Shown here: piece by piece, positions 56,301 to 63,062 of the stretch
Numbering within the stretch: position 1 is the first letter of the stretch
Layout: each line of letters begins with the position of its first letter
Source of the DNA: Kiritimatiellia bacterium
Lineage (GTDB): Bacteria; Verrucomicrobiota; Kiritimatiellia; UBA8416; JABMPJ01
Direction: 5' to 3'
DNA length: 64,000 bases
Assembly: GCA_030745755.1 (NCBI GenBank)
Contig: JASLOA010000038.1
Coordinates: forward strand, 54,772-118,771
Made by a program: the position numbers and the translations under genes
The notes under the pieces: generated by a model
Told to the model about the DNA's origin: nothing
What the model saw: only the letters and a program-made list of their open reading frames with translations
Database searches by the model: none

Positions 56301-57081
56301 GGCGTGGTTGCCCCTGGATCCTGATCTGGCGCGTTGGCGCGCGGCGTTCAGGGCCGATAAGAGCGGCACGGTGAAGCTCACGATGCGCGCGGTCAAGCTC
56401 GAGAGCAAGACCATCGGTACAGGCCGATCTGCAAAGACGAAGCAGAGCGCCGTCTCGGCCGATGTTCCGGTTCTGCTCGGCGATGTGGTGGTAGCCGCCC
56501 TCGACTTTGGCGCGCCGAGCCTGATCTATGACGGAGGGGCTGGTGCGAGCAGTCAGCCGGCCGGCACGCTGAAGTGCACGGTGTATCCATGGCAGAGCGG
56601 CAACAACGAACAGGACACCTCTCCCCGTGACAATCCGAAGGCGGCATTGCAGATGGTCAACGGCCGCATCGCCAATCGCAATACCGCCTGGAGTGGAGCG
56701 AGCGGGACGGAATCGGCCACAGTCGACATCAGGCTGAAGAAACCGAAAGAACTCGCGGCCGTGGTGATCTACGAAGACTCATCAGGCCCCGTCGTGGCGG
56801 GCAATCGCGTCAGGGAGCGCGCCATGTTGCGATACGAACTATCTCCACTGGGCGTGGTGTCAGAGAACCGTCAACTCGTGAATATCTTTGAATGTCCTTC
56901 AAAGCCCATGCGCTCGCTGAAGCTCACATACGGCGGGCGTCAGGATTTCCGTTCCGGCCAAGTGACGGACGGGCAGATCCGCACTGCGCAGATCGAGCTG
57001 TACGCACCCGCCGGCGCCATCGATATGGAGGACATCTTGAATATCAAGAAGGACGATGGTTTTCCGGATATCGGTTTCTAG
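50341..57081 (+). CDS. 2246-residue secreted multidomain protein (beta domains, glycosidase-like barrel, propeller, discoidin-like end)
   Basis: ATG 50341 with AAGGAA upstream; signal peptide to about residue 36 (VLLSAGMASA/AFVT). Residues 40-590 look beta-rich. About 590-1120 resembles a TIM barrel plus Rossmann-like segment as in GH42-type enzymes (LGGFVLGWHGKVWGFWEDQA, LPNAYAEWFADARRMLPDLT, YKVLMLLGVNAFEHPKIEKA). About 1275-1450 is another alpha/beta unit (VTVILDDDQGMFKPVAEKMA, ADVVFFGTPENHRAVAQ). About 1475-1850 is a WD40/PQQ-like propeller (FSPSGNRFFLTTSSYGDWLY, GRFLWRFCDG, TGKLLWQRKG). About 2060-2240 resembles an F5/8-type C carbohydrate-binding domain. It lies downstream of the ExbBD set on the same strand. 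Probably a surface glycan-handling protein; no catalytic residue is assigned. Confidence 0.7.
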   Translation: MTEMAESKRHVWRRATTAALTLGVLLSAGMASAAFVTFGLEAASTGETVAIEQQQSLWLSPFGGYGVSTWPFSMYVGDVPLLKYRTADELLRARAMNGGLGGSLGGGMGEMLGGAMGEKDINLSGRAVLSLDREVSEMIELDPGEYTIRPFGIKLTIAEGGALSSSDARVRIDPKAKRASVVCHPVTLKFQAGTRSVAAPLKLTCDGIDLLRDFDKVIEEYNSKGGQMALVTEEGFRLITLYLPASAPGASYDANDVQFTVDPRGQVRLGDGASARVEGENKLVLAVVEKHTGSARAAETRPLGVSWFGLDKDAKISCGKASASAGAGSGAAWLPISSGASSVMLGKLNARVPAPSESLPNQQLVWDAGKGVVWAVQSAPLAGKPGGPWSCSIKTVVGRGSAPASFSVRVEPLSGGGSTGLTAGSSAGSMKLRGSGGKYSGTLPTKAGLWALRVAFKGGALPLDHTVGMVRIGGSDTAPVVSFFNFRNRGIALRGDVLDVLWRADLPAGSAAAQWTVVLRGSGVAAKIAKVSAAKTASGAIKLDTQSLAPGDYTLGIEDVGLICYPMRFRVVQTEPESDFEICSFEPVVEPSDPYPGSPIRYYKNSSMDGGLKGPGMRPFWPAADGALDAALASYAGNAGGPPQEKFMVPGAYEKNLMALAAMGMRHRPAYPEIFNQEGYNPKHSLPEDLEQMRRRMALTVQPLADVPGLGGFVLGWHGKVWGFWEDQAKLDGRSGRRSNAANEWAGERFGKLKERFGSDALPEAQKKELDRWLGARAWGEILPNAYAEWFADARRMLPDLTLHNTKPTGWGQGNVEYPPITHKGLSHREGMDYSDYCIQAWQNFLITPMLAMGNQAKQKVSMSFMSHPGTRAEEFPILFGSAGRGADSLSMSGPSTGESESLLRIFSRFGSWFTALDPLPDVAIYFNDNGGIRPALHDLARLRRPGMVVSPEDVLAGELSKYKVLMLLGVNAFEHPKIEKAIKAFEASGGIIVKDKACAEGTPGQPLDLVYAKQNHGAWHLASDGEWPFLVMWQQFKGTTEKILEPVFARTPQLPVTTPDATVVIAPLAGKESILCFVINQTLVPEEIKGRWRQYVVLPKVGELLVDKGWHIHNVLTGKAAKPSSTGGKQSVAVDFRRKEGALFLLTKREPKKMSIRTERTAANKVQLTGWLADAKSKPLADPMPFEVTLRGPDGVALFHKMAALGPSQPLDVPVPAMSAGGKLTLTVQDLILGSTAVQELDPAPVAALSARATPDLVGGAAEIKGFLEKRKGPVTVILDDDQGMFKPVAEKMAALLKKAGRQVRVETWDLTEIRPLPMRWTPTSEDQEILKRVKEDHAWAWQVKLHPYSAEEYGFKDPRSGYSEIGPALRHDADVVFFGTPENHRAVAQVEPYLRRQVGAGYPAAGGFFVHYLYSPFHATHDGLYIGCHDAAGAEAGVDALAALVVPKPAALPEIDAKPVVTAGGAPAPLEDMVSGKFGTQILDASFSPSGNRFFLTTSSYGDWLYVFDKSGELVEKRIPPNVPNFPNWYQWARSVQPLSEEKLVITLCTGKYIYDLKRGYIGKAAGQPSHGLPGAPGGHGPTVKGSTRLEDPKSGNIYLGGNDVVTAMDKQGRFLWRFCDGEKSGDFAFSRGMFTRAVSGDGSVLLVSAMGIKQAQHGTGLRNPSVLGLDTATGKLLWQRKGVFLSEGKATALDDRFMVADDNGKSYAIMARTGRDVERMGGTTGIPDHMLSLPARRSVLIVENTYSRDTGPDARVTIQTVDGKRSRKLAVPGAVSDARMAPDGKSFALTTRNGHALSFSIDGVLRWDSPISGGGFTRFSPDGTVLVIASSDGVVQFLNAADGALLNRSDLNPDNVISPEQFVKQAIMPGNLPREAMGRVVLPLEPSYLKSLKKVPFGPNLMPADAVRKQLQPTTVSVTGATKPGYIGTLSGTIEETIKVEKGKTYLVELLNAVANPAQHKPVLRFEVAVTPVARQVVGNLPYRAWLPLDPDLARWRAAFRADKSGTVKLTMRAVKLESKTIGTGRSAKTKQSAVSADVPVLLGDVVVAALDFGAPSLIYDGGAGASSQPAGTLKCTVYPWQSGNNEQDTSPRDNPKAALQMVNGRIANRNTAWSGASGTESATVDIRLKKPKELAAVVIYEDSSGPVVAGNRVRERAMLRYELSPLGVVSENRQLVNIFECPSKPMRSLKLTYGGRQDFRSGQVTDGQIRTAQIELYAPAGAIDMEDILNIKKDDGFPDIGF

Positions 57082-57084
57082 CGG

Positions 57085-57262
57085 AGTCAGTTATCAGTGG
57101 TCAGTGGTCAGTAATTAGGGACCTGAAAGCTTTGTCGCGAGCTTTGTCGCGAGCCTTGTCGAATCTTCTGTCGATCCCGCTTTCGTATCGACAAAGCTCA
57201 CGACAAAGCTCGCGACAAAGGCCCCGCTTCGCGGCGTTCTCAGAAGCAAGTGATCAGTTATC
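57085..57262. repeat. TTTGTCGCGAGC palindromic repeat nested within GATCAGT repeat
   Basis: CAGTTATCAGTGGTCAGT words (57087-57117) and AAGTGATCAGTTATCC (57248-57263) flank a palindromic block at 57130-57220. In that block CTTTGTCGCGAG is repeated three times and then answered by CGACAAAGCTCA, CGACAAAGCTCG and CGACAAAG. The same palindromic block reappears inside a coding region at 63873-63961. Confidence 0.8.
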
Positions 57263-57290
57263 CGCCAAGTTTTTGAACCAAGGAGAGACG

Positions 57291-60200
57291 ATGAGAAGTA
57301 GATCAGCTGCAGCTCAGGCCATATTTGCGATAACACTTCTGCTGTGCTTTGCCGGTGTCGGGCGGGCCGCTAGCGCTGGCGAGGCGCGTTTCGTAGAAAA
57401 AGACGCTTCCGATATGGCGGTTGCGAATACAGAGGTGAGCGCTGGGACGGTTGGGTTTGATCTTTCGTGGTCCGGCTCCTGGCGTGCGAAGTGGACGGAA
57501 CCCGCGGAGCGTAGTGCAACCGGCAAGCCGCTCACCTTGGAGAACTGGGACGCTGCCTGGGTTTTCGTCAAGTATTTGCCACATGCCGACGCGACGGGTA
57601 ACAACTGGCGGCATGCGACGCTGGCTACGGACGCCACGGCACACACCATGCCAAACGGCGCGACCTGCAGCGTGGGCAGGAGCGACGATGGCGAGCGTGG
57701 GATCGGGGTCTTTGTCTATCGCGATGCCGTGGGGCAGGGAAAGAACGATTTCAAGGGCATCAAGCTGCGCTGGGACCATGCCGCGGACGGCGTCGACCCT
57801 GCCAAGGCCGACATACAGGTATTCGCCCTGCCGATGGTCTATGTGCCCGAGTCTCCTTTCAAGATTGGCCAGGCCTTTACGCTCGCTATCAACCCGTACC
57901 CCGACGGTCCGAAACGCCCACTCGTGGGCGCCCCCATGGGCCTTACCGAGGGGCAGCGGGGGAAAGAGTGGGAGGGGAACGAGTCGGCGTCTCATCCCCT
58001 GTGGCCGAAGCACTGTTTCGGTCGTCTTACCGACGGTGCCTGGCGTGGTGGCCCGATGATTCCTTACCTGGTGGACGCCGCCTGGAGCGGCCCGGTGGCC
58101 GAAGGCACTACCGCCCGCCGTATCGCGCCCCGGCCCGGTCACTTATGGTGGAATATGGTATGGGACTATCACAACCGAAGCTACCGGCACGGCATTTCCT
58201 CACTGGCACCCGTGACTCCGGATTACCCCCCCGCGACTTTTCATAACCTCTATCCCACCGGCTACGGCGCATTCTATGTGATGAAATACAATGTGAGCCA
58301 GGGCCAGTGCGTGGCTTACCTCAATACCTTGCCGCCGGATCTGGCGGCGAAGCACGCCTTTGTCTCGGGTGACGGTGGGGTGCCCACCAGCTGGTTCACG
58401 ACCGCAAAGGTGGTTGTGAAGAAGGTTAAGGTGGACCCGGGTAACGGACGCAAGCCGTACATCGTTGAGGAGTATGATGGACATACCATAACCAGCTCGG
58501 CCGACCGGCCCGAATCGGAGGGGCCGGTCGGGTTTGGAGAAGACGACGCGAACGAGTTCGGCGGGGGCGACGAGGCGGGGCTTCCGACATACAAGGCGAG
58601 GCTCCCCAACGCTCCTTGTGGCTACTCCGGCAAAGCCGATGCGCAATCCTTTATGCAATGGGCCGGGTTACGCCCGATGACGACTATGGAATCCACGAAG
58701 GTGGGACGTGGGCCGCTGGATCCACGCCCGAAGCAGGCCGGCAAGCATGAACCAACCGCTGCCGATCTGGCGCGCCGGAAAGCGGGGGCGAACTATTGGG
58801 GCGGCAAGATGAAGAACCCCGTCGTGATCGGCCTGACGCATCCGAGCACTCGCTATTTTCAGGGTAGCCATGGCGACGGAACCGTGCCGGCCGGCAACCC
58901 GGGAAGCGTGATCGAACGCGCGGGTTGGCAGGGCACGGACTCCACATTCGAGAACGTGCCCGTCGACTGGCCGAAGATCCACCGCGAGGAGTTCGGACCA
59001 TCTCCCCGCCTGCCTTTCAAGTATATGGGCGGGGTGCGTACGGCGCCCGAAGCACACCAGCCGCGAAAAGATGCCCTGAAACCCTATGTCGCGAGCCCAG
59101 AGCCGACAAACAGCGACGCGCTGGCGGATCGCATGCCGGTTGATGCGGATACGGTGAAGGTCTCCAACTTCAAGTGGGTGCCCGGCGACCAGACCCACAG
59201 CTTCGTCAGCTTCGATGTGTCGTGGCGGAATTCATGGCACGCCAAGTGGACGGAGCCGGCGAAGCAAACGGTTTCAGGAAAGCCGATGGAGCTGACAAGC
59301 TGGGATGCGGTCTGGGTCTTCTTTAAGATCAAGGTCCCGGGCGTGAAAGGGGACAAGCATGTCTCGCTCTCAGCCGACGCATCCCTGCACAGCGTCCCCA
59401 AAGGGGCAGCGCTGGACATTGGTTTGAGCAATGACGATACGCGCGGCATCGGTGTCTTTCTCTCACGCGACACGGTCGGTTCGGGCGCCAATATCTTCAA
59501 GGGCGTAAAACTGCGCTGGGAGCATGCACGAGATCTTTCGGCGAAGTTCAAGGGGGACCCAGGCAAGGTGAAGCTGACGCCCTATGCCATCGAGATGGTG
59601 TACGTGGCCGAAGGGCCCTTCAAGACAAAGAGTCCGTTGATGAGGCCTTATGTGGATAAGTGGGTGAAAGTACTCGAGAAGCATCCGTTTCCCCTGCCGG
59701 TGGTCGCGATCACCACCCCGAATTCGACCCAAGCGGGCGGGTACTTTCCTGATTCGGGCGAGTATGTGCCCAAGACTGCAGCCTGGCCCAACGGCTACAA
59801 TGCCTATTACTGCATGAAACGCTCGATCACACAGGGGCAGTTCGTCAACTTCCTCAACTCGACCGAGGGTGTCGGTTTCGGCAAGCAACACTGGAACGGC
59901 ACGATCTCGCATAATTCACCCAGACCCCGAGACAGTAAACTTCACTATGGCAATGGCTATGGGTTGTCGGGATATACCATCCGGCGAAAGGAAGACGGAA
60001 GCTACCAGGCCGATGTGCCGGGGCGGCATTGCAACTTGATCTCCTGGCCAGACATCACCGACTTCTCGGCCTGGGCGGGGTTGCGCCCGCCGACCAGCCT
60101 GGAGTATATGAAGGCCGCTCGCGGCCCGCGCAGGTTTGTGAAAGAGGAAGACGCCTGGCGCGAGGGAATCTGTGCCCCGGCAGCAGGCCTGCCGCCCGTC

Positions 60201-61754
60201 GCTGTCCGTGGCGCAAGCTACTGGGGCATACGCGGCCTTTCCACCTCCGGCAGCTGCCATGAATGGCCCGGCACGGTCGCCAATGGCGTGAAGGATGCCG
60301 GGCTCGCGTTCGATGGCCGTCACGGCGAGGGAACGGGGGAGAGGATTTGGCCGAGCAGTGTCTCTTCCGGATTCGGCGATTGGTTCTATCAGGCCTGGGA
60401 AGCCAACGGCTCTACCCACGGTTTTACACAGATCGGATTCTGGGTCTTTCCGGAGGAGATCACGCGAGCGACCCGGCAGATTGAGTTGCTTGACGGCGAC
60501 CGGACCGGACGCTACGGAGCACGAGCGGTGCGAACCGCTCCTGTGCGCAAGGATGCCGATGCCATGTTGCAGGTCGAGCTCATACCTAACCTGCTCGGGT
60601 ACGATCTTTGCATCTTTGAACTGGCCGGGACGCTGAAGAACGACGGCAAGGCACAACAAGTCAAGGTGGTTACCCCGCTGCCGGATACCTGCTTCCCAAA
60701 CGGCACCAGCGTTTCGCTTGCCGGAAAGAAAGTCACGCCCTTCCGAATCCTGGCGGTCGTTGGCATCGCGGATGCGGACAAGGCGCTGGGTGGTGCGAAG
60801 AGGATGTCAGTCCAGATTCAGGGCGCGGACGGCAAGATGCTGAGCAAGAGCTCGGTTGCCTTTCAGATGACTTCACCGAAGAATGTTAGACCTCAAGGTG
60901 TTAACTCGGTGGATGGCGGCAGGCCCGTGATCAAGGTGCTCAACGCCACCGACCGGGATCAGGAACTGAAGGTCGACCTGTTGCCCATAAATGGTGTCGC
61001 CATCAGCGAGGGGTACCGCACGGTGACGCTGAAGGCCGGGGCCAAGCAGGCATTGAACTTTGCGATCCCGCGCCAGCCCCTGACCGTTTCCGGCTGGAAG
61101 CCACTGGCCTATCACGCCACCGTGGGAGCCGGCGCGGCACACGAGACGACGCTTACGCTTGACCTGCAACCGGCAAGTCGGTGGTGGGTCAAGATGGGGG
61201 GAGGAGGGGGCCAAAAGAAGACCATTTCCCTGGATGATATGGACAACATGGGGATGGATCTAGGCCTGGGCCTGGGCGACGATCTGCTGGGCGGCACCGT
61301 GATGAAGGACGAAGCTCTCGCGGTGTTCAAACAACAGCGCTGCCCCGCCGGCTGGAACGTGCAGGTTGACGGGGCCAGCTCGGTCAACATGGGCAAGATC
61401 GGTGCCATGAAGTCAGCCGGGGCCACGGTGATGGCCACAACGCGAGTGGAGTCGCCGTCGGATCAGAGCCTGCGCCTGGACCTGTCGTACCGGGCTGCGC
61501 CCGGCACGACGGCCAGCGCCGTCAATACCATGGTGCTAATCAACGGCCAGGTCATCTATGACACGGCCAATCCGAAACTCAAGACGCTGAGGGGCATCCC
61601 GGTCAAGTTGAAGAAGGGCAAGAACTCACTCGCCATTCTCTGCAGCGCCACGAAAGATCGTGCCACCACAGCCGGACAGATGACCCTCAAGTTTGTCGAT
61701 GGCAGGACCCGCAAGACGATCAACGGGCTCACGCTGGATATGGGAGGGAAGTAG
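57291..61754 (+). CDS. Secreted protein with two [beta module + SUMF1-like] units and C-terminal beta domains
   Basis: 1487 residues. AAGGAGAGACG precedes ATG 57291; the frame continues upstream by 133 codons but overlaps the previous gene and repeats. Signal peptide to about residue 27 (LLLCFAGVGRAAS). Unit 1: beta module about 45-185 (WRAKWTEPAERS, LENWDAAWVFVKYL) then SUMF1-like about 190-600. Unit 2: beta module about 620-775 (WHAKWTEPAKQT, WDAVWVFFKIKV) then SUMF1-like about 780-1085. The SUMF1 signatures (GYNAYYCMKRSITQGQFVNF, AGLRPPTSLEYMKAARGP, YWGIRG) are clear, but the C-terminal cysteine pair of active formylglycine-generating enzymes is missing (GGVRTAPEA, ARAVRTAPV). Residues 1088-1487 are beta-rich with a Gly-rich stretch (VKMGGGGGQKKT). 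Probably a structural or binding envelope protein. Confidence 0.8.
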   Translation: MRSRSAAAQAIFAITLLLCFAGVGRAASAGEARFVEKDASDMAVANTEVSAGTVGFDLSWSGSWRAKWTEPAERSATGKPLTLENWDAAWVFVKYLPHADATGNNWRHATLATDATAHTMPNGATCSVGRSDDGERGIGVFVYRDAVGQGKNDFKGIKLRWDHAADGVDPAKADIQVFALPMVYVPESPFKIGQAFTLAINPYPDGPKRPLVGAPMGLTEGQRGKEWEGNESASHPLWPKHCFGRLTDGAWRGGPMIPYLVDAAWSGPVAEGTTARRIAPRPGHLWWNMVWDYHNRSYRHGISSLAPVTPDYPPATFHNLYPTGYGAFYVMKYNVSQGQCVAYLNTLPPDLAAKHAFVSGDGGVPTSWFTTAKVVVKKVKVDPGNGRKPYIVEEYDGHTITSSADRPESEGPVGFGEDDANEFGGGDEAGLPTYKARLPNAPCGYSGKADAQSFMQWAGLRPMTTMESTKVGRGPLDPRPKQAGKHEPTAADLARRKAGANYWGGKMKNPVVIGLTHPSTRYFQGSHGDGTVPAGNPGSVIERAGWQGTDSTFENVPVDWPKIHREEFGPSPRLPFKYMGGVRTAPEAHQPRKDALKPYVASPEPTNSDALADRMPVDADTVKVSNFKWVPGDQTHSFVSFDVSWRNSWHAKWTEPAKQTVSGKPMELTSWDAVWVFFKIKVPGVKGDKHVSLSADASLHSVPKGAALDIGLSNDDTRGIGVFLSRDTVGSGANIFKGVKLRWEHARDLSAKFKGDPGKVKLTPYAIEMVYVAEGPFKTKSPLMRPYVDKWVKVLEKHPFPLPVVAITTPNSTQAGGYFPDSGEYVPKTAAWPNGYNAYYCMKRSITQGQFVNFLNSTEGVGFGKQHWNGTISHNSPRPRDSKLHYGNGYGLSGYTIRRKEDGSYQADVPGRHCNLISWPDITDFSAWAGLRPPTSLEYMKAARGPRRFVKEEDAWREGICAPAAGLPPVAVRGASYWGIRGLSTSGSCHEWPGTVANGVKDAGLAFDGRHGEGTGERIWPSSVSSGFGDWFYQAWEANGSTHGFTQIGFWVFPEEITRATRQIELLDGDRTGRYGARAVRTAPVRKDADAMLQVELIPNLLGYDLCIFELAGTLKNDGKAQQVKVVTPLPDTCFPNGTSVSLAGKKVTPFRILAVVGIADADKALGGAKRMSVQIQGADGKMLSKSSVAFQMTSPKNVRPQGVNSVDGGRPVIKVLNATDRDQELKVDLLPINGVAISEGYRTVTLKAGAKQALNFAIPRQPLTVSGWKPLAYHATVGAGAAHETTLTLDLQPASRWWVKMGGGGGQKKTISLDDMDNMGMDLGLGLGDDLLGGTVMKDEALAVFKQQRCPAGWNVQVDGASSVNMGKIGAMKSAGATVMATTRVESPSDQSLRLDLSYRAAPGTTASAVNTMVLINGQVIYDTANPKLKTLRGIPVKLKKGKNSLAILCSATKDRATTAGQMTLKFVDGRTRKTINGLTLDMGGK

Positions 61755-61789
61755 GGAGGGGAAGGTCTGCTGACGGAAGGAAGCTAAGC

Positions 61790-63061
61790 ATGAAGACAGA
61801 CTGGTTTATTGATGCCCGTTTCGGGCTGTTTATGCATTACGGCTTGTACAGCCTGGTGGGGCGTGGGGAGTGGTTGATGAATCGCGAGGCGATCCCGCGC
61901 GACGAATACCGGAAGTTGGCTGATGATTTCACGGCCGAAAACTTCGATGCCGAAGCGATCTGCGATCTGGCCGTGGAAGCGGGCATGCGCTACGTTGTTT
62001 TGACGACTATGCACCATGACGGATTTCGTCTCTACCGCACGGAGCTTTCCGATTTCAACACGTGGGAGGTCTGCGGTCGCGATCTCGTCGCCGAGATTTC
62101 GGCGGCAGCGCGTAAGCGCGGTTTACGCTTGGGATTGTACCACAGTCTGAACAATTGGATGGACCAGCCTGATGCGGTTGACGCGCTGGAAGACAAGGAG
62201 GCCTACGATACGTTCATTGCGGCAACCCACGCACGCTGTGTCGAGCTGGCCGAGCGTTATCCGATGGACATCTTCTGGTATGACGGGTGGTGGCCTTTCA
62301 ATGCCGAGGGATGGCAGGCCGAAGCGTTGGACGCCAAGATCCGCGCGATCCAGCCCGATATTCTGTTCAACCCGCGTAACGGACTACCCGGTGACTTTGC
62401 CACACCGGAAGGCCACATGACCGCACCGCAGCCGTGGCGTCCATGGGAAGGCTGCGTGAATCTCAACAACTCCTGGTGCTATCATGTGGGTGACCATGAA
62501 TGGAAGTCGACAGGGCAGCTTGCCGGGATGCTGGCCGCCGCGGCTGCCGGACGTGGTAACTTGTTGTTGAACATCGGTCCCCGTGGTGACGGAGCGCTCC
62601 CCGAGCAGGTGACGGAGCGCCTGCGTGGCCTTGGCGGATGGCTGAAGCGTAATGGCGACGCCGTCTTCGGCACGACCGATGTCTGGAGCTTCGATCTGCA
62701 GACCCGCGGTGAGCATCGCGGTGATTGGAATCATGCCGGTCCCTGCTCGGTGAAGGACAAGGATCTATTCGTGTTCTTGCGTCTCTATCCCGGCGAACGC
62801 TTTGTGCTGCCCGGGATGGAAACGAAGGTGCTTGAAGCCGAAATTCTCGGTCACGGAGCCGTGCCGTTCGAGCAGGACGGCGGTCGCTTGATTGCGCACC
62901 TGCCCACCGAACCGACCGATCCGGTCTGTCCGGTCCTGCGGCTTAGGTGTGCTGATACTCCCACACAATATGCTTGTGGCGGCATGCGCGTGCCAGCCGT
63001 GCCGCATCCGCATTATGACCCGTGTCCCTCGGAACTGGTGGGCACGCCTGGAGGACATTGA
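61790..63061 (+). CDS. GH29 alpha-L-fucosidase
   Basis: 423 residues of glycoside hydrolase family 29. FGLFMHYGLYSLVGRGEW is the family N-terminus, and YVVLTTMHHDGFRLYRTELS holds the substrate-binding His-His. IFWYDGWW contains the nucleophile candidate Asp165. The fold continues to a small C-terminal beta domain. No signal peptide, so it acts in the cytoplasm or is exported by another route. GGAAGG precedes the ATG. It hydrolyses terminal alpha-L-fucose. It is followed after 1 nt by a YetA/PcRGLX-like gene, giving a fucose/rhamnose-linked polysaccharide context. Family certain, exact linkage unknown. Confidence 0.93.
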   Translation: MKTDWFIDARFGLFMHYGLYSLVGRGEWLMNREAIPRDEYRKLADDFTAENFDAEAICDLAVEAGMRYVVLTTMHHDGFRLYRTELSDFNTWEVCGRDLVAEISAAARKRGLRLGLYHSLNNWMDQPDAVDALEDKEAYDTFIAATHARCVELAERYPMDIFWYDGWWPFNAEGWQAEALDAKIRAIQPDILFNPRNGLPGDFATPEGHMTAPQPWRPWEGCVNLNNSWCYHVGDHEWKSTGQLAGMLAAAAAGRGNLLLNIGPRGDGALPEQVTERLRGLGGWLKRNGDAVFGTTDVWSFDLQTRGEHRGDWNHAGPCSVKDKDLFVFLRLYPGERFVLPGMETKVLEAEILGHGAVPFEQDGGRLIAHLPTEPTDPVCPVLRLRCADTPTQYACGGMRVPAVPHPHYDPCPSELVGTPGGH

Positions 63062-63062
63062 T

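Noticed and set aside
56892..57290. Upstream extension of the 57291 gene
   Set aside because: It overlaps the end of the previous gene and the repeat block; the ATG at 57291 has a strong ribosome-binding site and an immediate signal peptide.
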